Assembly: GCF_009857595.1 (NCBI RefSeq)
Contig: NZ_WWCU01000048.1
Coordinates: forward strand, 1-38,988
Length of the DNA stretch: 38,988 nucleotides
Source of the DNA: Pseudoduganella aquatica
GTDB taxonomy: Bacteria; Pseudomonadota; Gammaproteobacteria; Burkholderiales; Burkholderiaceae_D
Direction of reading: 5' to 3'
Within the stretch, counting starts at the first letter, position 1; every line of letters starts with the position of its first letter. The notes beneath the pieces were generated by a model. That model was not told the origin of the DNA. It saw only the letters and a list, made by a program, of their open reading frames with translations, and made no database searches. Below, in pieces: positions 23,928-33,254 of this stretch. The translations under genes were made by a program, and so were the position numbers.

Positions 23928-24887
23928 ATGAAACAGACCCAGTTCGAACAGCAGCACGCGCCCCTGTGGGAAGCGGTCGACGCCATCCTGCAAAACCGCT
24001 CCGAAGATTCGGCCGCCCTGCCCGCGCTGTACCGCCGGCTGTGCCAGTGCCTGGCGCTGGCCGGCCAGCGCGGCTACTCGCCGGCGCTGACCGACTACCT
24101 GCAGGCGCAGGCGGCGGCCTGCCATTTGCGCCTGTACGGCGCGGCGGCCGAGCGTCCGCGCGCGCTGATGGAATGGCTGCTGGTGGACTTTCCGCGCCGC
24201 GTGCGCGCCGAGTGGCGCTTGCTGCTGCTGGCGGCGCTGGCCGTGTTCGGCGTGGCGCTCGCCCTGGGCCTGCTGGTGTGGCAGCACCCCTACTGGGCGC
24301 ACAGCTTCATCGACCCCGAGCAGCTGGACAAATACCGCCGCATGTACCGGCCCGGCCGCATCGACCTGGGGCGCGGCCAGGAGGGCGACCTGCAGATGTT
24401 CGGCCACTACATCTGGAACAACGTATCGATCTGCTTCCGCACCTTCGCCGGCGGCATTTTCGGCGGCCTGCCTTCGCTGCTCAGCCTCGCCTTCAACGGC
24501 ATGCACATGGGCGTGATCGCCAGCTGGCTCAGCATGGACCCGCTCACGCGCATCAATTTCTGGTCCTTCGTGGTCACCCATTCCAGCTTCGAAATCACCG
24601 GCCTGGTGCTGGCCGGCCTGTCCGGCATGCGCCTCGGCCTGGCGCTGATCGCCCCCGGCCGCCTGAGCCGGCGCCACGCGCTGCACGCCAGCAGCCGCGC
24701 CATGTTCCCGGTGATTACCGGCGCGGCGGTGCTGACCCTGCTGGCGGCCTTCGTGGAAGCCTTCTGGTCCGCCAGCGCGGCCATACCGCCGCAGGTGAAG
24801 TTCGCCGTGGGCGGCGTGTGCTGGACGGCGGTGATCGCCTTCTTCCTGCTTGCGGGCCGCCGCCGTGGAGCGCCGCATGCGGATTGA
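23928..24887 (+). CDS. SpoIIM-like (stage II sporulation protein M) membrane protein
   Basis: 319 residues. A soluble helical N-terminus (1-95) is followed by four to six membrane segments: 'LLLLAALAVFGVALALGLLVW', 'SICFRTFAGGIFGGLPSLLSLAFNGMHMGVI', 'WSFVVTHSSFEITGLVLAGLSGMRLGLALI', 'MFPVITGAAVLTLLAAFVEAFWSA', and a last helix before the RRR tail. The THSSFEITG stretch and the E in 'AAFVEAFWSA' are marks of the SpoIIM/DUF95 family. In non-sporulating bacteria these proteins have no defined role but recur beside RDD, DUF4129 and MoxR genes, as here. Its last 11 bp overlap the next gene. Confidence 0.9.
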   Translation: MKQTQFEQQHAPLWEAVDAILQNRSEDSAALPALYRRLCQCLALAGQRGYSPALTDYLQAQAAACHLRLYGAAAERPRALMEWLLVDFPRRVRAEWRLLLLAALAVFGVALALGLLVWQHPYWAHSFIDPEQLDKYRRMYRPGRIDLGRGQEGDLQMFGHYIWNNVSICFRTFAGGIFGGLPSLLSLAFNGMHMGVIASWLSMDPLTRINFWSFVVTHSSFEITGLVLAGLSGMRLGLALIAPGRLSRRHALHASSRAMFPVITGAAVLTLLAAFVEAFWSASAAIPPQVKFAVGGVCWTAVIAFFLLAGRRRGAPHAD

Positions 24888-26484
24888 CCAGTTGCGCATC
24901 GCGCTGCGTCCGCGCCCGGCGCCGCAGGCGCTGGACCTGGGCTTCGCGCTGCTGCGCGCACACGCCGGGCCGGTGTACAAGACCTGGCTCGCGCTGTGGC
25001 TGCCCCTGTGCGCGCTGTCCGTTGCCATGATCTTCATGCTGCCGGACTACACGCTGCTATGGATGCTGCTGCCCTGGTGGCTGCGGCCGCTGCTGGAGCG
25101 CGGCCCGCTGTATGTGCTGTCGCGCCAGGTATTCGGCGAAGACGTGAGCTGGCGCCAGGCGCTGCGGGCCTGGCCTCGGCAGCTGGGCGGCGGCTGGGTG
25201 CGGCAATTGACCTGGTGGCGCCTTGCCATGCCGGGGCGCGGCTTGTACCAGCCGGTCTGGCAGCTCGAACAGGCGCGCGGCGCGGCCGCGAGCGAGCGCC
25301 GCGCCGCCCTGGGCCGCAACGGCACCGGCGCCGCCGCCTACCGCTTCGGCCTGGCCTGCGCCCACTTCGAAGGGGTGCTGAACTTCGGCATGATGGCGCT
25401 GGTGGGCCTGTTCCTCAGCGACACCACCATGAATCCGCTGGCCTTCCTGAGCAAAGGTCCGCACAGCACGCTGGTGGACATGCTGGCCATGGTGTTCTAC
25501 GGCGTGGCTGGCGGCGTGATGGGTCCCATCTATACGGCTTGCTGCTTCACGCTCTACCTGAACCGCCGCGCCACGCTGGAGGCCTGGGACATTGAAATCA
25601 CGCTGCGCCAGATCCAGGCGCCGGCCGCGCGCCACCAGCCGCAGGCCGGCCATGCAAAGCCGCTGCTGCTGGCCGCGCTGGCCTGCATCGCCGCCGTGCT
25701 GATGGCGGCGGCTCCGGCGCCCCGCGCCGAAGCGCTGCAGCCGGCCGCACCCGCACCCGCGCCGGGCGGCGTGCAATGCGCGCGTCCCAAGCAGTTGCCT
25801 GACGTGGTGGGCAAGCACGCGCCGCCTCACAGCGTGGAACAGGCGCTGCTGCGCAAGGAGCTGCGCCAGCTCTACAACAGCGACGACCTGCGCGGCTATA
25901 AATGCGAGGACAGCTGGCACCTGAAGGATTTCAAGGCGGCCAAGCCCGAGAAGCCGCCCAGGATGCCCGACCTGAGCGCGCTGGCCTTTGCCATCAAGCT
26001 GGTGCTGATCGCCAGCGGCGTGATGCTGGTGGCATGGCTGCTGCACCGCTATCGCGGCAAGTTCGCATGGCTTCTGCCTGCGCCAGAGGTGCTGGCGGCG
26101 ACCGAAATCGCGGGGCTGGACATCCGTGCCGAAAGCCTGCCGCCCGACGTGGCGGACGCCGTGCGCAACCTGTGGGAACGCGGCGAGCGCCGCGCCGCGC
26201 TGGCCTTGCTGTACCGCGCCACGCTGTCACGCCTGGTGCAGCAGGACGGCTTGCTGCTGGCGCAAGGCGCCACCGAGGGCGACTGCCTGCGGCTGGCGCA
26301 GCAAGCCGCCCTGCCGCCTGCCCGCTACGCCATCGCCGCCACCGCCACCACGCTGTGGCTGAACGGCGCGTATGGCGCGCGCTGGCCGGACAGCGCAGCG
26401 CTCTATGCCGCCTGCGACGCATGGCGCGCGCAATTTGATGCGGTGGCCGTTCCGGCTACCGCGCCAGCCGGGGAGCTGCCATGA
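24877..26484 (+). CDS. DUF4129 domain membrane protein
   Basis: 535 residues. The N-terminal half has several hydrophobic helices ('TWLALWLPLCALSVAMIFML', 'TLLWMLLPWWLRPLLE', 'VLNFGMMALVGLFLS', 'LVDMLAMVFYGVAGGVMGPIYTACCFTLY', 'LLLAALACIAAVLMAAA'). A periplasmic Pro/Ala linker, another helix ('LAFAIKLVLIASGVMLVAWLL') and the cytosolic C-terminal DUF4129 segment ('ALALLYRATLSRLVQQDGLLLAQGATEGDCL') follow. DUF4129 also occurs at the end of transglutaminase-like membrane proteins; here the transglutaminase core is absent. Start ATG 24877 has GGAG 6 nt upstream and overlaps the SpoIIM gene; an earlier ATG at 24850 lies deeper in that gene. It ends in an ATGA overlap with the DUF4350 gene. Confidence 0.85.
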   Translation: MRIDQLRIALRPRPAPQALDLGFALLRAHAGPVYKTWLALWLPLCALSVAMIFMLPDYTLLWMLLPWWLRPLLERGPLYVLSRQVFGEDVSWRQALRAWPRQLGGGWVRQLTWWRLAMPGRGLYQPVWQLEQARGAAASERRAALGRNGTGAAAYRFGLACAHFEGVLNFGMMALVGLFLSDTTMNPLAFLSKGPHSTLVDMLAMVFYGVAGGVMGPIYTACCFTLYLNRRATLEAWDIEITLRQIQAPAARHQPQAGHAKPLLLAALACIAAVLMAAAPAPRAEALQPAAPAPAPGGVQCARPKQLPDVVGKHAPPHSVEQALLRKELRQLYNSDDLRGYKCEDSWHLKDFKAAKPEKPPRMPDLSALAFAIKLVLIASGVMLVAWLLHRYRGKFAWLLPAPEVLAATEIAGLDIRAESLPPDVADAVRNLWERGERRAALALLYRATLSRLVQQDGLLLAQGATEGDCLRLAQQAALPPARYAIAATATTLWLNGAYGARWPDSAALYAACDAWRAQFDAVAVPATAPAGELP

Positions 26485-27807
26485 GCGCGCGCCAAGGTGT
26501 AGGCAGAAGCACCAGCCGCGCGCTGATCGCGCTGGCCTGCGCGGCCGCCCTAGGGGGCTGCGTGTGGCTGTGGTACGCCGTCATGGAACGCTCGCCGGCT
26601 GCGGTCAACTACGTCTCGCCGCTGGCCATCAGCAATCCCATGCTGGCGGCCGGCACGCTGCTCAAGCAGCACGGCTACACGGTCAGCGTGGAGCAGCGCC
26701 TGAGCGGCGCTCGCCTGGCCAGCCTGCCCGGTGGCACGCTGATCCTGGCGGACAACACCGGCCAGGTCGATCCGGTACAGGCGGAGCAGCTGATGGACTG
26801 GGTCCGGCGCGGCAACACCCTGCTGATGCAGCCCAAGTGGGTGCCGGTGCGGCCCGGCGGCAGCGACAAGGCGGACCGCCTCGATCCGCGCAAGCGCGTG
26901 ATTCCGCTGACCGAGCCCGACCCGCTGGGCAAGCGCTTCGGCGTGGGCCTGAGCTACCGCAGCAAGCTGCGCGCCGATTGCGACCATCCCGGCGCCCCGC
27001 CGCCGGACGCCGAAGCGGAAGGCGACGAGGAAGACGAGGACATGGAGGAGGACGACAGCGACGGCAGCGGCGCGGAAGAAGTCCCGGCGCCCAAGAAAGA
27101 GCTGCGCCAGCTCACCTGCGTCACCCTGCCCGGCGGCGCCTACCCGCTCGCGCTGGACACCGGCACCGAGGTGCTATACCCGCTGCATGCCCGCATCACG
27201 CCGCTGTGGAGCGATGCCGACGGCGCCTCGGTGCGCGTGTACGGCGAGGGCAAAGGCCATGTGGTCATGGTGTCGGACAACTACTTCAACAACCAGCGCC
27301 TGCCCCGCTACGACCACGCCGAGCTGCTGCTTGGCCTGGCAGGCCTGAACCAGCAGGGCCGCAATGTGATGCTGGTGCTGCATGCCGACGCGTCGCCGTG
27401 GTACGCGCTGCTGTGGCAGGCCGCATGGATGCCGCTCACCGCGCTGGCGCTGCTGCTTGCGCTGCTGCTGTGGCGCGCGGCGCGCCGCTTCGGCCCCATG
27501 CTGCCGGACCCGTCCACCGAACGCCGCGCCCTGCTCGAACATATCGAAGCGAGCGGCAACTGGCTGTGGCGCGCCGCCGGCGGCCGCGACACGCTGCTGG
27601 CCGCCGCGCGGCAAGAAACCCTGGCGCTGCTGCGGCGCCGCGCTCCGGAACTGCAGCAGCTCGGCGCGGACGAACAGGCGGCCCGCCTGGCGCGCCTGTG
27701 CAGCGCCCCGCTGGCTGACATGCGCAGCGCGCTGCACGGCCCCGCCGCGTCCCAACCGGCCGCGTTCACGCGCCAGATCCAGCTACTCCAACAAGTGAGA
27801 AACCTAT

Positions 27808-27824
<17 letters not shown>
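26481..27824 (+). CDS. DUF4350 domain protein with an acidic insertion
   Basis: 447 residues. An N-terminal membrane anchor ('ALIALACAAALGGCVWLWYAV') is followed by a periplasmic DUF4350 / GATase-like domain ('NPMLAAGTLLKQHGYTVSVEQRL', 'GGTLILADNTGQVDPVQAEQLMDWVRRGNTLLM', 'VRVYGEGKGHVVMVSDNYFNNQRL'). A second helix near 310-335 ('MPLTALALLLALLLW') and a cytosolic tail complete it. Residues about 173-205 form a strongly acidic low-complexity stretch (GDEEDEDMEEDDSDG) that is not part of the fold and could bind Ca2+ or be a spacer. The role of DUF4350 is unknown. It overlaps DUF4129 by 4 bp and MoxR by 17 bp. Confidence 0.85.
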
Positions 27825-28832
<1,008 letters not shown>

Positions 28833-28836
<4 letters not shown>

Positions 28837-30182
28837 CACCAGCGCGCCGCCTGCTGCAACTGCTGCTGGCCTGGGCCGCGCTCGGCGCCGCCGCTTCCGT
28901 CCCTGCGCTGGCCGGCACCGCCTGGCCGCTGTCCGCCCTGTGGTGGCTGGCCGGCGCCGCCCTGCTGGCCGCCGCGCTGGTGGACGCCTGGCACACGCTG
29001 CGCCCGCCGCCGTTGCGGCTGGAGCGCCAGCTGCCCGGCGTGCTGCCGGTGGAGCTGTGGCACGCCGTCACGCTGACGGTTCACAACCTCGGCACGCGCC
29101 CGCTGCGCCTGGACCTGTTCGACGGCTACCCGGCCGCCTGGGCGCTGGAAGGCATGCCGCATGCCTGCACCGTCGCCGGCGGCGGCTTTGCCTCCGTGGT
29201 CTACCGCGTCAAGCCGGACCAGCGCGGCAACGCGCGCTTCAGCCAGCCGCATGTGCGCGTCAGCTCACCCTGGGGCCTGTGGCAGCGCACGCGCCGCATC
29301 GGCCCCGAGCAGACGGTGAAGGTGTTCCCCGATTATTCCCGCCTGCTGGGCCAGACCCTGCAGGCGACCGAACGCCGCGCGCCGGCGGCCGGCGCCATCC
29401 GCAAGCGGCGGCGCGGCGAAGGCACGGACTTCCGCCAGCTGCGCGAGTATCGCCAGGGCGACAGCCTGCGCTCGATAGACTGGAAGGCCACGGCGCGCCA
29501 GCGCAAGCCCATCGCACGCGAGTACCAGGAGGAGCGCGACCAGCAGGTGGTGTTCCTGCTCGACTGCGGCCGCCGCATGCTGGCGCGCGACCACGATGGC
29601 GCGGACCGCAGCAGCCATTTCGACCACGCGCTGCAAGCCGTGCTGACGCTGGGCTTCGTGGCGCAGAAACAGGGCGATTCGGTGGGATTGATGACCTTCG
29701 GCGGGGCCAGCGCGGGCGCCGGCGGGCGCTGGCTGGCGCCGGCCAAGGGCCGCGCCGGTTTCGACCGCCTGCTGGCGGGCGTGTATGATGTGCAGCCGGA
29801 TGAAACCGCGCCCGACTACACGCAAGCGGCGGGCGCACTGATGAACAAGTTGAGCAAGCGCGCCTTCGTGGTGCTGATCACCAATCTGCGCGACGAGGAC
29901 GACCAGGCCATGCGCAGCGCCTGCGAGCTGCTCGGCACGCGCCACATGGTGCTGTGCGCCAGCCTGCGCGAACAGGCGCTGGACCGCGCCGTAGCGGCGC
30001 CGGTGGCCGGCTTCCAGGACGCGCTGCGCCAGCCTGCCGCCATGCTTTACCTGCAGCAGCGCCGCGAAGCCATACGGCGCCTAGGGCTGCGCGCGAACGC
30101 CCTGGTGGACGTGGCGCCCGGCCAGCTCAGCGCCGCATTGATCGGGCGCTACCTGGAGATCAAGGAGAGCGGGCAGCTCTGA
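28833..30182 (+). CDS. DUF58 domain protein, MoxR partner
   Basis: 449 residues. Two N-terminal helices ('LLQLLLAWAALGAAASVPAL' and 'LWWLAGAALLAAALVDAWHTL'), a beta-rich extracytoplasmic or linker region, then the DUF58 signature 'GTDFRQLREYRQGDSLRSIDWKATAR'. It ends in a vWA-like domain whose first metal motif reads D-C-G-R-R in 'VVFLLDCGRRML', lacking the D-x-S-x-S serines of true MIDAS sites. DUF58 proteins recurrently pair with MoxR ATPases. It is the last gene of the operon; a hairpin overlaps its stop. Confidence 0.93.
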
Positions 30183-30193
30183 GTGCCCGCTTT
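30168..30193 (+). terminator. Weak terminator hairpin at the end of the DUF58 operon
   Basis: AGCGGGCA (30168-30175) pairs perfectly with TGCCCGCT (30184-30191) around an 8-nt loop that contains the DUF58 stop codon, followed by only two or three T. It lies between convergent genes 21 bp apart. Confidence 0.5.
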
Positions 30194-30203
30194 GCAAGCG
30201 CGC

Positions 30204-30779
30204 TTACAGGCCCTGGCTGGCGGACCTGGCCTGCGCCTTCTGCACATAGCTCTGGTAGGCAGGAATGGTGACGGCGGCCATCAGGCCGATAATGCCCACC
30301 ATGAACAGGACCGGGAACACCAGCCCGACGATCTTGATCAGCAGGGTATTCGGCGACGGCGCCGGCCCGAAGTCGTTGTCGCCCTCGTCGCCGCGCGCGA
30401 AGACCAGGTACAGCGAGACGATGAAGTTCACCAGCGGCACCCACAGCAGCAGCGAAAACCAGCCGCTGCGGTTGACGTCGTTGAAGCGGCGCTTGGCCAG
30501 CACAAAGCTGAGCACCAGCAGCGGCAGGTAGAGCAAGGTGCTGATGGCGACGATGGCGTCCTGGTTGCTCGACAGGATACCGGCCGCGCCCAGCACGCCC
30601 ATGAGGATGGTGACCGGGATCATATTGGCCAGGGAAGCGGCGAACAGGTAAGCCATGTAGCGCAGACGGCCTATGCGGCCGCGCCAGGCGAACAGCTTGG
30701 GCTCATAGGTCTGGTCTTTGCCCGGCGCCAGGCCGGACAGGTCGGCGCTGGGCGCCGAATATGGATTGGGGGTGTTCAC
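30204..30779 (-). CDS. DUF805 membrane protein with a pilin-like C-terminal segment
   Basis: 191 residues from GTG 30779. This start is preferred over ATG 30794 because GGGAG lies 8 nt before the GTG and homologues usually begin with (M)NTPNPYSAPSADL-like sequence. The DUF805 core ('FAWRGRIGRLRYMAYLFAASLANMIPVTILMGV' ... 'LLYLPLLVLSFVLAKRRFNDVNRSGWFSLLLWVPLVNFIVSLYLVFA') has about four helices. The C-terminus then reads 'GIIGLMAAVTIPAYQSYVQKAQ', strikingly like the hydrophobic N-terminus of type IV pilins, but without the GFTLIE cleavage site. The function is unknown. It is divergent from the anchored hydrolase, 70 bp away. Confidence 0.88.
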   Translation of the reverse strand: MNTPNPYSAPSADLSGLAPGKDQTYEPKLFAWRGRIGRLRYMAYLFAASLANMIPVTILMGVLGAAGILSSNQDAIVAISTLLYLPLLVLSFVLAKRRFNDVNRSGWFSLLLWVPLVNFIVSLYLVFARGDEGDNDFGPAPSPNTLLIKIVGLVFPVLFMVGIIGLMAAVTIPAYQSYVQKAQARSASQGL

Positions 30780-30849
30780 GGCGTATGCTCCCATGGTTTA
30801 TTAAATTATTAATTACGCAATACTACTGGATTTATAAGGAAAAGCGGCA

Positions 30850-31797
30850 ATGGATCCACAACAATTCGTCTACTTCTTCAGCGCCCTGCTGTCGCTGGGC
30901 GCCGCGCTGCTGATGGCGCTGGTGCTGTTCGACCGCCTGGCGCCGATGACGGCGGCGCGCGCCGGCATTGCGCTGGAGCGGCTGCGCTCCGGCCTGCGCC
31001 TGCGCCAGGCCGGCGTGCCCGGCTTCGCCATGCCCTACCTGGAAGGCGGCAAGGGAGAAACGCTGGTGCTGCTGCACGGCTTTGCCGGCGACAAGGACAA
31101 CTTTACCCGCATCGCGCGTTTTCTCACGCCGCATTACCGCGTGATCGCGCCGGACCTGCCGGGCTTTGGCGACGCGGGCCGCGACCCGCAGGCGGGCTAC
31201 GGCATCGCCGAACAGGCCGAACGCCTGCGCGCGCTGCTGGACCAGATTGCGCCGGGCCGCGTCCACCTGGGCGGCAACTCCATGGGCGGCTTTATCGCCG
31301 CGCAGTTTGCCGCCGCCTACCCGGAACGCGTGGCCAGCCTGTGGCTGCTGGACGCGGCGGGCACGGAAGCGTCGCATAGTTCGGAAGTGCTGAAGCGCTA
31401 CGAAGCCAGCGGCGACATGCCGCTGCTGGTGCGCGAAGAGCAGGAATACGGCGCGCTGGTGGACGCCTGCACGCAGGAGCGCCCTTTCCTGCCGCATTCC
31501 GTGCTCACCGCGCTGGGCCGCCGCGCCGTGGCGGACTTCCCGCTGCACACGGCCATCATGCAGCAGGTGGCGGCGTCGCCATTGCTGCAGCCGCAGCCGC
31601 AGTACGCCGCGCTGCCGGCGCTGGTGGTGTGGGGCGAGCAGGACGGGATATTGCACCCGTCCGGCGCCGCCGCCTTCGGCCAGCTGTTCCCGCGCAGCCG
31701 CGTGGTGATGATGCCGGGCGTGGGCCATTTGCCGATGGTGGAAGAACCACGGCGCACCGCGCAGGATTACCTCGAGTTCCGGCGCGGCTCGGCGTAA
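30850..31797 (+). CDS. Membrane-anchored alpha/beta hydrolase
   Basis: 315 residues. An N-terminal uncleaved helix ('VYFFSALLSLGAALLMALVLF') probably anchors it to the inner membrane. The hydrolase core has the oxyanion motif 'LLHGFAGDKDNF', nucleophile Ser144 in 'GNSMGGF', acid Asp265 in 'WGEQDGIL' and His293 in 'GVGHLPM'. It resembles lipase / epoxide-hydrolase-like members, and a lipid ester substrate fits the anchor, but this is inference. AAGGA lies about 9 nt before the ATG. The dispersed palindrome follows 3 bp after the stop. Confidence 0.9.
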   Translation: MDPQQFVYFFSALLSLGAALLMALVLFDRLAPMTAARAGIALERLRSGLRLRQAGVPGFAMPYLEGGKGETLVLLHGFAGDKDNFTRIARFLTPHYRVIAPDLPGFGDAGRDPQAGYGIAEQAERLRALLDQIAPGRVHLGGNSMGGFIAAQFAAAYPERVASLWLLDAAGTEASHSSEVLKRYEASGDMPLLVREEQEYGALVDACTQERPFLPHSVLTALGRRAVADFPLHTAIMQQVAASPLLQPQPQYAALPALVVWGEQDGILHPSGAAAFGQLFPRSRVVMMPGVGHLPMVEEPRRTAQDYLEFRRGSA

Positions 31798-31799
31798 AC

Positions 31800-31835
31800 G
31801 GCGGGTTACGGCGCGGCGCGCCTAACCCGCCCTAC
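31800..31835. repeat. Dispersed palindromic repeat, copy 2, overlapping a stop codon
   Basis: GGCGGGTTA (31800-31808) and TAACCCGCC (31823-31831), 14-nt loop, followed by CTAC (31832-31835). It is the inverse orientation of the copy at 231-260 with a longer loop. The GTAG end on the minus strand supplies the TAG stop of the M16 gene. It lies between convergent genes, where it may serve as a 3' end structure for both. Confidence 0.65.
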
Positions 31836-33244
31836 CGGTCGGTGACCGTAAACTCGCCAAACTCCTTGAGCTGCTCGGCCACTGCGGCCTTGTCGCCCAC
31901 CACCACGATGGATTGCGTCTCGGGCGAGAAGTACTTCTTGCCCATGTCGCGCACCTGCTCCGCGCTCACCTTCTGGATCTTGGGCACAAAGCTGCCCAGC
32001 GTTTCCGGCGGCAGGCCCACCAGCCAGTTGTTGGCCAGCGTGCCCGCCACCGCGCCCTGCAGCTGGTTCGTGACCAGGTAGGTGCCCGCCACGTAGCGCT
32101 TGTTCATGCTCAGTTCCTCGTCGCCCACCAGCTCCGTGCCCAGCTTGCGGTATTCCTTGAAATACTCGCCCAGCGCGGCGCCGGTCACTTCGTTGCGCAC
32201 GTCCGCGCCGCCGATGATGGCGCCGCCGTTGCGGCTCATGCGCGCGCCGGCCGAGGCGCCGTAGGTGTAGCCCTTCTCTTCGCGCAGGTTAAGGTTGACG
32301 CGGCTGCTGAAGCCGCCGCCCAGGATGGTGCTGGCCAGGCGCAGCGGCACGTAGTCCTCCACGCTGGCGGCGGTGCCGGGGCGGCCCAGGCGCAGCGTGG
32401 ACTGCACGCTGCCGGCGCGCTCGAGCAGCAGGCGCTGCGGCGGCATGGCCGCTGCGGCGGCAGGGGTGTCCGGCAGCGCAGGGCCGGTCGACTTCCAGCT
32501 GCCGAAGGCCGCTTCGGCCAGCTTCATGGCGTCCGCTTCCTTGATGCGGCCGGTGATCACCAGCAGGCTGCGCTCGGGACGGAAGCGCTTGGCGTGTTCG
32601 GCCCGCAGCAGGGCCGCGTCGACCGAGGTGATGGCTTCGGCGGTGGCGGTGGTGCGGCCGTATGGGTGGTCGCCATAGACCACGCGCGAGATGGCGCGCT
32701 CGGCGCGGAAGGACGGACGCGCTTCGGCCGCCTTCAGCGCCTGCAGGGCGTTGGTCTTGGCCAGCTGCACTTCGGCGTCGGGGAAGGACGGCTCGCGCGC
32801 CACTTCGGCCAGCAGCGCGGCCATGGGCGCCGCGCTGGAAGCGAGCGCGTTGCCGTACACGGTGATGCCGTCGTTGCTGGTGCCGGCGCCCACGCTGCCG
32901 CCCATGCCCTGCGCCGCTTCGGCCACCGCGCGCGAGCTGCGCTTGGTGGTGCCTTCGTTGAGCAGGTTGGCCAGCAGGCTGGCGAAGGCCGGGTGCTGCG
33001 CGTCGTCGGCAGCGTAGCCGGCGCCGCGCACGGCCAGCACAAAGTCCACGCGCGGCAGGCCGGTGCGCGGCACCACCCACACTTCCAGGCCGTTGGCCAG
33101 CGTCTTGCGGGCGATCTTGGGCACGGGCAGGGGCTTGTCCGCGCCGTAGGCGGGCACCGGCGAGGCGGCGGGGGCGGCGGTCTGGGCGTGCAGCACGGGA
33201 GCGCACAGCGTGGAGATGGCCACGGCCAGTATCAGTTTCTTCAT
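31832..33244 (-). CDS. M16-family protein, non-catalytic subunit, exported
   Basis: 470 residues with a signal peptide (MKKLILAVAISTLCAPVLHA). It has both M16 lobes ('ARKTLANGLEVWVVPRTGLPRVDFVLAVRGAGYA' and later 'LNLREEKGYTYGASAGAR'). At the place of the HxxEH zinc motif it reads 'HPAFASLLANLLNEGTTKRSS', so the metal ligands are lost. Such proteins pair with a catalytic M16 subunit as in mitochondrial processing peptidase; the partner starts 10 bp upstream in the same operon. It should act in the periplasm. The Arg/Tyr pair of the C-terminal lobe (EEKGYTYG) is kept. Its TAG stop falls in the repeat. Confidence 0.92.
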   Translation of the reverse strand: MKKLILAVAISTLCAPVLHAQTAAPAASPVPAYGADKPLPVPKIARKTLANGLEVWVVPRTGLPRVDFVLAVRGAGYAADDAQHPAFASLLANLLNEGTTKRSSRAVAEAAQGMGGSVGAGTSNDGITVYGNALASSAAPMAALLAEVAREPSFPDAEVQLAKTNALQALKAAEARPSFRAERAISRVVYGDHPYGRTTATAEAITSVDAALLRAEHAKRFRPERSLLVITGRIKEADAMKLAEAAFGSWKSTGPALPDTPAAAAAMPPQRLLLERAGSVQSTLRLGRPGTAASVEDYVPLRLASTILGGGFSSRVNLNLREEKGYTYGASAGARMSRNGGAIIGGADVRNEVTGAALGEYFKEYRKLGTELVGDEELSMNKRYVAGTYLVTNQLQGAVAGTLANNWLVGLPPETLGSFVPKIQKVSAEQVRDMGKKYFSPETQSIVVVGDKAAVAEQLKEFGEFTVTDR

Positions 33245-33254
33245 GGTGCGGTCC

